Assembly: GCA_005882415.1 (NCBI GenBank)
Contig: VBAE01000002.1
Coordinates: 1 to 10,302 of the forward strand
Origin: Alphaproteobacteria bacterium
GTDB lineage: Bacteria; Pseudomonadota; Alphaproteobacteria; Sphingomonadales; Sphingomonadaceae
Direction: 5' to 3'
DNA: 10,302 bases
The position numbers and the translations under genes were made by a program. This document shows, piece by piece, positions 1-5,928 of the stretch (positions within the stretch are counted from its first letter, which is position 1; every line of letters starts with the position of its first letter). The notes below the pieces were generated by a model. It made no database searches and was not told the DNA's origin. It saw nothing but the letters and a program-made list of their open reading frames with translations.

Positions 1-372
1 CGGCCTGTAGACCATTAATTCGATGTCCAGGCCTTGCTCATGCCATTCCAACTGCACACCGCCGCCACGAGTGGGAACAAGCGTCGGAGCCGGGGTATCT
101 GGCTTCATCGCTGACTTCAGGATGGCCCGGGTGAAGGCAGCCACAGCGCGGGAGATCGGGCCGGAATTATAGCCATCCCAGCCACGCTCGAGCTTCAGTA
201 GATTACAAAACTGCCCCTCAACCGTTACGCGCCAACTTGACGCCGTGGGCGGGGGCACGAAGCGAGCAAGGTTCACAAGCGCAAAGGAACTGCCCACCCT
301 TTGTGGTTCCTGCATGTACTCCCAATCGACCGCGGGAGAAGGATCGCAATAGCGTAGCTCCTGCAGATTCAT
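1..372 (-). CDS. Uncharacterised partner protein of the TIGR04255 gene (3' end beyond window)
   Basis: Reading the minus strand from an ATG at 372-370 gives 124 codons without a stop, running off the left edge, so the C-terminus is missing. The start overlaps the TGA of the upstream TIGR04255 gene as ATGA, which points to translational coupling. The visible protein begins MNLQELRYCDPSPAVDWEYM. Later it has an LERGWDGYNSGPIS segment (about residues 61-74) and a PTRGGGVQLEWHEQGLDIEL segment (about 101-120). This 'WDGY ... GGVQLEWH' layout resembles small hypothetical proteins I recall beside TIGR04255 genes; no function is known to me. I see no signal peptide or membrane helix. Codon use and GC are lower than in the respiratory genes to the right. 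That it is a gene is well supported; its function is open. Confidence 0.72.
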   Translation of the reverse strand, partial: MNLQELRYCDPSPAVDWEYMQEPQRVGSSFALVNLARFVPPPTASSWRVTVEGQFCNLLKLERGWDGYNSGPISRAVAAFTRAILKSAMKPDTPAPTLVPTRGGGVQLEWHEQGLDIELMVYRP

Positions 373-1214
373 CTCGTTCTCTCCCAGAGCTTGTGCGCGT
401 CCTCCGAAGTCACCTCAGTAAAAGTTCGAACGATCACTTCTCTCTCAGCGTCGATGAACGCAAGACACGCCTCCTTCGTTAGAAGCTCCGAGGGTCGCCC
501 GCGGACCGCAAGCATGAGGTGTGCTTCCCGACCGCCCTCTTCGTCTGTACCATATCTAAGGTCAAAATTCAGACGCGCCACCGGCTGACCGGTCTCATCG
601 TTCAAACGCCGCCTGAAACGGAAGATTCCGTCCTCAGTCATGCCCTTAAGTCCGTTTAGCCACGGAAATATGAATGAAAGCCCACACTTGTTCCCCTCGG
701 CATCCGCCAGCGGGATTCTATTCACGTATACAGCCTCGCATTGCGTAGGAACTACTTCACCCAATTCCAGACGAGCTGCCCACCGATACAATCGGTCTAG
801 GTTCTCGCTGAGGCAACCCCGGACGTGTGAATAACGTGGATACTCTAAAGCAGCATCAGTGCGACGCCAGTTGTAAAAGAGGCGATCACGCTGAAGCTGG
901 ATCAGCTGTGCCTCGTCCTTAGAGACAAAAAAGAAGCGCGGCTGAATCACCTCAGTTACCATCTCGATCCGGGCAACAGCGTTCGCGCCGTCGCTAGGTC
1001 CGAATGTCTCAAACGCGGGCTCCAAGGGCTGCCGCTCCTCAACAGCCGGGAACTGAGCCTTCACTTCGGCCCAGAAGTCTGCGGCTGCTAGGCTGTTGTA
1101 GGCATCGAGCCCATCAAACTGAATGCCGACCGTTGTTTCGGCCACGGGCGGCGCAGCGTATTCCGGCAGTGGATCGCCGGGTAAAGACGCTTGATCAGGG
1201 AATGATAGCCTCAA
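369..1214 (-). CDS. TIGR04255 family protein
   Basis: This 281-residue soluble protein of unknown function has the family's N-terminal signature, YAAPPVAETTVGIQFDGL (about residues 19-36), followed by an FWAEVKAQFP segment. In the family this region reads roughly 'PPV-E-v-gvqF--L ... fW'. Its length is typical. The first in-frame start is a TTG at 1214-1212, preceded by GAGGCG at a short distance; an in-frame TGA lies at 1238-1236 and there is no ATG until about residue 85, so TTG is the best choice. It forms an ATGA overlap with the downstream gene at 372. The family is sporadically distributed, which suits an accessory segment, and base composition is lower in GC than the neighbours. A defence or toxin-antitoxin-like role would be a guess. 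Confidence 0.85.
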   Translation of the reverse strand: MRLSFPDQASLPGDPLPEYAAPPVAETTVGIQFDGLDAYNSLAAADFWAEVKAQFPAVEERQPLEPAFETFGPSDGANAVARIEMVTEVIQPRFFFVSKDEAQLIQLQRDRLFYNWRRTDAALEYPRYSHVRGCLSENLDRLYRWAARLELGEVVPTQCEAVYVNRIPLADAEGNKCGLSFIFPWLNGLKGMTEDGIFRFRRRLNDETGQPVARLNFDLRYGTDEEGGREAHLMLAVRGRPSELLTKEACLAFIDAEREVIVRTFTEVTSEDAHKLWERTR

Positions 1215-1234
1215 ATTCGCCTCTGCGCCTCTTG

Positions 1235-1268
1235 ATCATACTGAATCGAAACAATGGCGTGGTGTCAA
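1235..1268 (-). promoter_or_regulatory. Candidate promoter of the TIGR04255 gene pair
   Basis: On the minus strand a perfect TTGACA lies at 1268-1263 and a good TATGAT at 1240-1235, just upstream of the TTG start at 1214. The spacing between them is 22 bases, longer than the usual 16-18, so they may not act together. At 17-base spacing the -10 would be the poorer TTCAGT. The leader would be very short. This is the only promoter-like pair seen in the 1215-1448 gap. Confidence 0.3.
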
Positions 1269-1448
1269 CGGCTCCCCGGCCGGACAGACGCGCCGGCTAT
1301 CGGCTATCGTTGAAATGATTCAATATGTTTTTTGGAATCCTCGAACGGGCTTAGATACGAACGACCACTCACACTGTGATTCGAGACCTCGGTACGGGAG
1401 CCTCGCTTTAGGAGCCGGACCCGAACTCAATCCGCAGGCTCAAGGAGA

Positions 1449-1631
1449 TCAATCCCCCTTGGGCGGCTCGGCGTTGGACGCGAACAGATTGACGCTCTGA
1501 TGGCGCTCGGTGAACGCCACCTGCTTGCGCCGCCGCCGCTTGGCATGGGCGCCGAACAGGCTCGGCAGGACCAGGAAAGCGGCCACTCCGACAAGGATGA
1601 CCGTCACGAGCAATATTGCTTGGAAATTCAT
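1449..1631 (-). CDS. Small single-helix membrane protein, hypothetical
   Basis: This ORF encodes 60 residues starting MNFQAILLVTVILVGVAAFL. A single hydrophobic helix spans about residues 4-26. A strongly basic KRRRRK patch follows (about 31-36), so the inside-positive rule suggests a short periplasmic N-terminus and a cytoplasmic hydrophilic tail. The ATG at 1631-1629 is preceded by an AGAGAG purine run at a plausible Shine-Dalgarno distance. It lies on the same strand as, and about 100 bp downstream of, the tRNA-Ser gene. I do not recognise a family. A coherent helix-plus-basic-tail design argues for a real gene, but at this length an ORF by chance remains possible. Confidence 0.5.
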   Translation of the reverse strand: MNFQAILLVTVILVGVAAFLVLPSLFGAHAKRRRRKQVAFTERHQSVNLFASNAEPPKGD

Positions 1632-1732
1632 TAGCTCTCTCTACGCGCCTGGCCGCCGGCGCCTTTCGGGATGGGGAGGCGGCAAGCGCCAACGCCCCGC
1701 CCCTCGGGTTCGATCCTCGGCTTGGGAAGAAG

Positions 1733-1823
1733 TGGCGGAGCGGGAGGGATTCGAACCCTCGATACGCTTTTGGCGTATACTCACTTTCCAGGCGAGCGCC
1801 TTCGACCACTCGGCCACCGCTCC
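1733..1823 (-). tRNA. tRNA-Ser (anticodon GGA)
   Basis: A complete class II tRNA folds on the minus strand. The acceptor stem is GGAGCGG (1823-1817) with CCGCTCC (1743-1737), then a G discriminator and encoded CCA (1735-1733). The D-arm begins GCCGAG. The anticodon stem CTCGC/GTGAG closes the loop CTGGAAA with anticodon GGA at 1789-1787, reading UCC and UCU. A long variable arm, TACGC-CAAAA-GCGTA, is the serine hallmark, and the T-arm is GAGGG-TTCGAAT-CCCTC. It lies 40 bp beyond the phhB stop on the same strand. Its 3' end faces the lower-GC segment to the left, the usual geometry for tRNA-targeted integration. Confidence 0.97.
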
Positions 1824-1863
1824 GCATGCTCTGGAAGGAGAGCCCTCTAGTGGGCGCAAGCGT

Positions 1864-2157
1864 TCAGGGCAAGCCGGCGAAGCCGTCCATCCGCCGCGCG
1901 AGATCGAGGTCGCGCTGGGTCACCCCGCCGGCGCTGTGGGTGCTCAAGGTGACGTCGACCCGGTTCCAGGCGTTCGACCAGTCCGGATGATGATCGGCCT
2001 GCTCGGCGGCGAGGGCGACGCGGGTCATGAAGGCGAAGGCTTCGGAGAAATCGGCGAACTTAAAGCTCCGCAAGATCGCCTTGCCGTCCTCGGCCCCCGA
2101 CCAGCCCGGGAGCTCCCCAAGCGCCGCTTCCAGCCCAGCCCCGTCCAGCACGTCCAT
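1864..2157 (-). CDS. phhB: 4a-hydroxytetrahydrobiopterin dehydratase (pterin-4a-carbinolamine dehydratase)
   Basis: This 97-residue protein is the usual full length. The enzyme dehydrates 4a-hydroxytetrahydrobiopterin so that the pterin cofactor of phenylalanine hydroxylase can be recycled. The family core is plain: ADHHPDWSNAWNRVDVTLST from residue 54, with the active-site histidine pair H56-H57, the third conserved histidine H74 within THSAGG, and the closing T80-x-x-D83 then LARRMD pattern. The ATG at 2157 is preceded by a strong AAGGAGG, which fixes the start; the same frame stays open further upstream but only as a shadow of the divergent gene. It is divergent from the metallopeptidase gene with only 36 bp between the starts. 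No phenylalanine hydroxylase gene is in the window. Confidence 0.95.
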   Translation of the reverse strand: MDVLDGAGLEAALGELPGWSGAEDGKAILRSFKFADFSEAFAFMTRVALAAEQADHHPDWSNAWNRVDVTLSTHSAGGVTQRDLDLARRMDGFAGLP

Positions 2158-2193
2158 CCTCGTCCTCCTTGGCATCGCCGCCGCTTCCCCTCT

Positions 2194-2604
2194 ATGTCGT
2201 TTGGGGTGAGCCAGCGTCAAACCTTCGCGCCCGATGCGGCCGAGATCGAGCGGCTGGCCGACGCCGCCATCGCGCGGATGCCGGACTTTTTCCGTCGCCA
2301 TCTGGAAGGGGTGGTGCTCCGGGTGGACGACTTCGCCGAGGAAGCGGTGCTGGACGAACTGGGGATCGAGGATCCATTCGACTTGACCGGCCTCTACACC
2401 GGGCGCCCGATCGGCGAACGCTCCTCCACCATTTCGGGCGAGCTCCCGGCGATGATCCACCTCTACCGCCGGCCTTTGCTCGACGAATGGGCGGAGACCG
2501 GCGTGTCCCTGGAAGACCTCATCACCCATGTCATCGTCCACGAGGCCGGCCACCATTTCGGCTTCTCCGACGCGGAGATGCACGCGATCGAGGATCAGGC
2601 GTGA
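2194..2604 (+). CDS. Zincin-like metallopeptidase family protein (DUF1025/PF06262 type)
   Basis: This 136-residue soluble protein belongs to the small minimal zincins. It shows the family order: FFRRHLEGVVLRVDDFAEE (about 30-48), then DLTGLYTGRPIGER, then MIHLYRRPLLDEW, and finally the zinc-binding HEAGHHFGFSD near residues 118-128. This contains HExxH with a downstream Asp as likely third ligand. Substrates are unknown in the family. The ATG at 2194 lacks a clear Shine-Dalgarno, and the 36-bp gap to divergent phhB means any promoter overlaps coding sequence. The stop overlaps the GTG of ccmA as GTGA, so it heads a coupled operon with ccmA and ccmB. That does not prove a role in cytochrome maturation. 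Confidence 0.9.
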   Translation: MSFGVSQRQTFAPDAAEIERLADAAIARMPDFFRRHLEGVVLRVDDFAEEAVLDELGIEDPFDLTGLYTGRPIGERSSTISGELPAMIHLYRRPLLDEWAETGVSLEDLITHVIVHEAGHHFGFSDAEMHAIEDQA

Positions 2605-3161
2605 CCCTTCTCCGGATGGAAGGCGTCGCCTGCATCCGCGGTGGGCGGCTGCTGTTCGAGGGGATGGACCTGGCGCTCGGGCCGGGCGAGGCGGTGCTGG
2701 TCAGCGGGCAGAACGGGGCTGGGAAATCCAGTCTGATCCGGCTTGCCGCGGGGCTGCTGCGGCCGGCGGCGGGGCAGGTGGAGCGGACTGCCGATGCCGC
2801 GCTTGCCGATGAGGCGCTTGCCCTCGACCAGCGGCTGCCGCTCGTCCGGGCGCTCGGTTTCTGGGCGCGGCTCGACGGCGGCGACGCGGGAGCCGGGATG
2901 GCGGCGATGGGCCTCGTCCACCTCGCCGACGTGCCGGTGCACATGCTCTCGACCGGCCAGCGGAAGCGCGCGTCGCTGGCGCGGGTGGCGGCGTCGGGGG
3001 CGAAGCTGTGGCTGCTCGACGAGCCGGCCAACGGCCTCGACTCGGAAGGCGCCGAGTGCCTCGCCGCGGCGATCGCCGCCCACCGTGCCGCAGGTGGCGC
3101 GGTTCTGGCCGCGTCGCACCAGCCTCTGTCCCTGCCGGGTGCCCGGGAGATCGCGCTGTGA
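2601..3161 (+). CDS. ccmA: Heme exporter / cytochrome c maturation ABC ATPase CcmA
   Basis: This 186-residue ABC ATPase is the nucleotide-binding subunit of the CcmABCD machine, which uses ATP to release heme-loaded CcmE at the membrane for cytochrome c maturation. The motifs are in order: Walker A GQNGAGKS (36-43), signature LSTGQ, Walker B LWLLDEPANGLD, and the switch histidine in AASHQP. The small size is typical of CcmA. The GTG start at 2601 overlaps the metallopeptidase TGA as GTGA and has GAGGA six bases upstream; the alternative ATG at 2616 has a poorer site. The stop overlaps the ccmB GTG, so CcmA and CcmB are translationally coupled, as expected for subunits of one transporter. Confidence 0.95.
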   Translation: MTLLRMEGVACIRGGRLLFEGMDLALGPGEAVLVSGQNGAGKSSLIRLAAGLLRPAAGQVERTADAALADEALALDQRLPLVRALGFWARLDGGDAGAGMAAMGLVHLADVPVHMLSTGQRKRASLARVAASGAKLWLLDEPANGLDSEGAECLAAAIAAHRAAGGAVLAASHQPLSLPGAREIAL

Positions 3162-3799
3162 GGGCGCTGATCCTCCGCGATCTCCGTCTCGCCTTCACCG
3201 GAGCCGGGGCCGCGCTTCCGGTGGTCTTCTTCCTGCTGGTCGCGACCCTCTTCCCGTTCGCGGTCGGGCCCGACGCGGCGCTCCTCGCCCGGACCGGCGG
3301 CGGCGCCCTGTGGATGGCGGCTTTGCTCGCGGCTTTGCTTCCGGTCGAGCGGCTGGTCGAGCCGGACCGCGCCTCGGGGGTGCTCGATCAGCTCGCGGTG
3401 CGGGGGGTGAGCGAGGAGAGCATCGCGCTGGCCAAGCTCGCCGCGCACTGGCTGAGCTTCGGGCCGCCGCTGATGCTCGCGGCGCTCCCGGCGGCGGCGC
3501 TGATGAAACTGCCGCAGCAGGTGCTGGCCCGCCTCGAGCTCGGGCTTCTCGCCGGCACCCCCGGCCTTGCAGCGCTCAGCCTGATGGTCGCCGCGCTCAC
3601 TGCGGGCCTGCGCGGGACGGGGGCGCTGGCCGGGCTCCTCATCCTGCCGCTGGCGGTGCCGATCCTGATTTTCGGCGCCGGCATGATCGACCCGACGGGA
3701 AGCGAAGGCGCCTGGAAGCTCCTCGCCGCGGCCTCGCTTCTCTTAGGGGGAATCGCGCCTTTCGCGGCGGGGGCGGCTATAAGGGCAGCGCGCGACTAG
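3158..3799 (+). CDS. ccmB: Heme exporter membrane subunit CcmB
   Basis: This 213-residue polytopic membrane protein with about six helices is the usual CcmB length. It is the permease partner of CcmA. Typical family stretches are FFLLVATLFPFAVGPD (about 25-40), the ALLPVERLVEPDRASGVLDQ region, and the LAKLAAHWLSFGPPL segment. The GTG start at 3158 forms a GTGA overlap with ccmA and is preceded by GGGAG. The first residues, read as VRALILRDLRLAF, match the usual CcmB start. No ccmC follows: the gene ends two bases before a large palindrome and then meets a convergent operon, so the rest of the ccm set must be elsewhere. Confidence 0.94.
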   Translation: MRALILRDLRLAFTGAGAALPVVFFLLVATLFPFAVGPDAALLARTGGGALWMAALLAALLPVERLVEPDRASGVLDQLAVRGVSEESIALAKLAAHWLSFGPPLMLAALPAAALMKLPQQVLARLELGLLAGTPGLAALSLMVAALTAGLRGTGALAGLLILPLAVPILIFGAGMIDPTGSEGAWKLLAAASLLLGGIAPFAAGAAIRAARD

Positions 3800-3801
3800 C
3801 T

Positions 3802-3932
3802 GCCTCCCCATCGGTACGATGGGGAGGGGGACCAGCGAAGCTGGTGGAGGGGTGACCGAACTCGGAGTCAGAGCCAGGTCACCCCTCCACCGCCTTCGGC
3901 GGTCCCCCTCCCCAAGCTCCGCTTGGGGAGGC
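3802..3932. repeat. 131-bp nested palindromic element between convergent operons
   Basis: Two 56-base arms, 3802-3857 and 3877-3932, are imperfect inverted copies around a 19-base spacer. Each arm contains two smaller hairpins. The left arm has CCCCATCG-GTA-CGATGGGG and ACCAGC-GAA-GCTGGT; the right arm has ACCGCC-GAA-GGCGGT and CCCCAAGC-GGA-GCTTGGGG. The arms share their skeleton but differ inside the small stems, always by paired changes that keep the local hairpin. The element starts two bases after the ccmB stop and ends three bases before the methyltransferase stop, so it fills the gap. It resembles the GC-rich palindromic intergenic repeats of alphaproteobacteria and may act as a bidirectional terminator. 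I see no transposase gene or target duplication. Confidence 0.88.
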
Positions 3933-3935
3933 AAG

Positions 3936-4751
3936 TTAGCGGCTCCAGCGCGCGAAGATGGCGGTGGGGAGGAGGAGGCCGCGGGCTTCTTCGCGGACCG
4001 CCATGTCCCCGCATTCGACGCTTCCGCCGAGGCCGGCCATCGCCTGGGTGAGAAGCTCGCCGATCGCCAGCGCCGACATCCGGACGGCGTAGACGGTGAG
4101 GACGAGGAACTTACTCTCCGCATCCAGCAGCTTGCGGCAATCGGCGATGAGGGCGGGAAGCCCCTCCTCCAGCCGCCAGATCTCGCCATTGGGGCCGCGT
4201 CCGTATTTAGGCGGATCGAGGATGATCCCGTCATAGCGCCGCTCGCGCCTCACCTCGCGGGCGGCGAATTTGGCGGCGTCGTCGATCATCCAGCGCACCG
4301 GGCGCTCCGCCATTCCGGACAGCCGCGCATTCTCCTTGCCCGCCTCGACCGACTTCTTCGACGCATCGACATGGGTGACCCGCGCGCCCTTCGCGGCCAT
4401 CGCCAAGGTGCCGACACCGGTATAGCCGAACAGGTTCAGGGCCTCCGAGCCCTCCCCCAGCCGCTCCCGCATCCACGCCCATTGCGGCGCCATGTCGGGG
4501 AAGAAAGCGAGGTGACGGAAGGGCGTGCACTGGCTTCGGAAGCGCACTTCCTCCCAGCACAATTCCCAGCCCGCGGGCGGGACCGGCCGCGCGAACTGCC
4601 AGCGGCCGCCGCCTTCCTCGTCCGAGCCGGGGATGAACTCGCCGTCGGCGTCCCAGTCGGGAAGCGCCGGCGCCCACATCGCCTGCGGCTCGGGGCGGAT
4701 GAAGCTGTAGGGGCCGTAGCGCTCGAGCTTGCGGCCGTGGCCGCAGTCCAT
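3936..4751 (-). CDS. Class I SAM-dependent methyltransferase (COG1092-like, rRNA methyltransferase type), N-terminus damaged
   Basis: The 271-residue frame holds a Rossmann methyltransferase: ALNLFGYTGVGTLAMAAKG (motif I, about 103-121), then HVDASKKSV (motif II), and ILDPPKYGRG (motif IV). The DPPK motif and layout are those of RlmI/RlmK-like enzymes that methylate 23S rRNA, but the exact substrate is not readable. The frame opens with MDCGHGRKLERYGPYSFIRP, whereas relatives usually begin a few residues earlier with a Leu-Leu-Asp type lead-in. The apparent ATG at 4751 lies in the still-open frame of the upstream M16 gene and has no good ribosome site. I infer that a deletion junction near 4750-4755 removed the true start. 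The TAA at 3936-3938 abuts the palindromic element. Confidence 0.85.
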   Translation of the reverse strand: MDCGHGRKLERYGPYSFIRPEPQAMWAPALPDWDADGEFIPGSDEEGGGRWQFARPVPPAGWELCWEEVRFRSQCTPFRHLAFFPDMAPQWAWMRERLGEGSEALNLFGYTGVGTLAMAAKGARVTHVDASKKSVEAGKENARLSGMAERPVRWMIDDAAKFAAREVRRERRYDGIILDPPKYGRGPNGEIWRLEEGLPALIADCRKLLDAESKFLVLTVYAVRMSALAIGELLTQAMAGLGGSVECGDMAVREEARGLLLPTAIFARWSR

Positions 4752-5928
4752 GTCCGGCGAGCATCTTCCGGCCCGCCTCGCGGACCTGCTCCAGGGTCAC
4801 CGCCTCGAGCTCGGCGATCACCTCGGACGGATCGACCAGGCGGCCGTAGACGGCGAGCTGGCGGGCGAGATATTGCACCTGGCCCCAGGGGCTCTCGATC
4901 GACATCAACAGGCCCGCCCTGCCCTGGGTCCGCACCCGCTCGACCTCGCGCTGGGTGATGCCGTCCACCGCCTCGGCCAGAGTCTCCTCGATCAGCTGGG
5001 CGGCGGCGGCCGATTCGCGGCGGGCGGTGGCGGCGTAGATGTAGAACAGGCCCGCATCCGAATAAGGCTGGAGGTGCGAGTAGACAGAGTAAGCCAGGCC
5101 GCGGTCCTCGCGCACCTTTTGGAACAGCCGCGACGACATGCCTCCGCCGACCACGTCGGAGAAGAAGCGGGCGGCGAAATAATCGGGGTCGCGCTGAGCT
5201 GGGGCGGGGAAGCCCAAAGTCATATGCGCCTGGTCGGACGATCCGCGCCCGACACGCGTTCCGCCGGTGAAGCGCCCCGGCTCCGGCGCCTCGACCGCTC
5301 CCTGAGGGAGGCCCGCCAGGCGCTCCTCGGCGAGTGCGACCAACGCGTCATGGTCGACCTTGCCGGCGCCGACCAGGATCATGCTCCCCGAGCGGTAGCG
5401 TTCGCTCCGCCAGTCGGCGAGGTCGGTCAGCGCAATCGCCTCGATGCTCCCTTCGTCGCCGAGGACGGGACGGCCGAGTGGTTGCTCGTTGAAGGCGGCA
5501 GACCAGAGATCGTCGAAGATGATGTCGTTGGGCGTGTCGCGCGCCTCGCCCAGCTCCTGGAGGACGACGTCCTTCTCGCGCTCGAGGTCGGCGGGGTCGA
5601 AATGGGGGCGGAGGACGAGGTCGGCGAGCAATTCGACCGCGAGCGGGACATGCTCGGCCAGGACGGACGCGGTGAAGCTGGTGCCATCGCGCTCGGTGCA
5701 GGCGTTCAAATCGCCGCCGACATCTTCGATCGCCTCGCTGATCTCGCGCGCGGAGCGGCCGCCGGCGCCCTTGAACACCATATGCTCGAACAAATGGGCG
5801 AGGCCGTTCAGCCGCGCGGCCTCGTGGCGGGAGCCGGCTTCGGTGTAGAGGCCGATCGCCGCGGTTTCGATTCCGGGCATCTGCCGGCTGGCGACCTTGA
5901 GGCCGCCGGGGAGGGTGGTGAGCTTCAT
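4231..5928 (-). CDS. M16 family zinc peptidase (processing-peptidase-like), 3' end lost by apparent deletion
   Basis: The protein starts MKLTTLPGGLKVASRQMPGI and has the inverted zinc motif HLFEH at residues 45-49 with the third ligand E125 exactly 76 residues on (in VVLQEL), so the catalytic domain is intact. Family similarity runs through the non-catalytic second half to VREAGRKMLAG near 4753. Relatives end about 15-25 residues later at around 410-420 aa. Here the frame instead runs on to 4231, reading the methyltransferase gene in the wrong frame, to make 565 residues whose last 170 or so are meaningless Arg/Pro-rich sequence. The ATG overlaps the surf1 TGA as ATGA. Substrate unknown; bacterial members resemble the mitochondrial processing peptidase beta subunit. 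Confidence 0.87.
   Translation of the reverse strand: MKLTTLPGGLKVASRQMPGIETAAIGLYTEAGSRHEAARLNGLAHLFEHMVFKGAGGRSAREISEAIEDVGGDLNACTERDGTSFTASVLAEHVPLAVELLADLVLRPHFDPADLEREKDVVLQELGEARDTPNDIIFDDLWSAAFNEQPLGRPVLGDEGSIEAIALTDLADWRSERYRSGSMILVGAGKVDHDALVALAEERLAGLPQGAVEAPEPGRFTGGTRVGRGSSDQAHMTLGFPAPAQRDPDYFAARFFSDVVGGGMSSRLFQKVREDRGLAYSVYSHLQPYSDAGLFYIYAATARRESAAAAQLIEETLAEAVDGITQREVERVRTQGRAGLLMSIESPWGQVQYLARQLAVYGRLVDPSEVIAELEAVTLEQVREAGRKMLAGHGLRPRPQARALRPLQLHPPRAAGDVGAGASRLGRRRRVHPRLGRGRRRPLAVRAAGPARGLGIVLGGSALPKPVHALPSPRFLPRHGAAMGVDAGAAGGGLGGPEPVRLYRCRHLGDGREGRAGHPCRCVEEVGRGGQGECAAVRNGGAPGALDDRRRRQIRRPRGEARAAL

Noticed and set aside
1240..1448. Possible duplicate of the tRNA-Ser 3' end (attachment site) in the gap left of the tRNA
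   Set aside because: I looked for the GAGGGATTCGAACCCTC and acceptor sequence and found no second copy. Only short unrelated repeats such as CGGCTATCGGCTAT are there.
1699..1721. T-arm-like GGGTTCGATCC near the tRNA, suggesting a second or fragment tRNA
   Set aside because: The flanking bases do not form a T-stem, and no acceptor or anticodon arm is present.
1408..1827. Minus-strand frame of about 139 codons spanning the tRNA
   Set aside because: It translates straight through the tRNA-Ser gene and has no recognisable protein features.
1510..2193. Plus-strand upstream extension of the metallopeptidase frame to 1510
   Set aside because: The extension would cross the tRNA and run antisense to phhB. 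The family N-terminus fits the ATG at 2194.
2531..3448. Minus-strand frame of about 305 codons opposite ccmA and ccmB
   Set aside because: Low-complexity Arg/Ser/Ala-rich antisense shadow with no domain.
2743..3855. Plus-strand frame of about 370 codons overlapping ccmA and ccmB
   Set aside because: Its translation is Arg/Pro/Gly-rich without motifs, while ccmA and ccmB in the other frames have complete family signatures.
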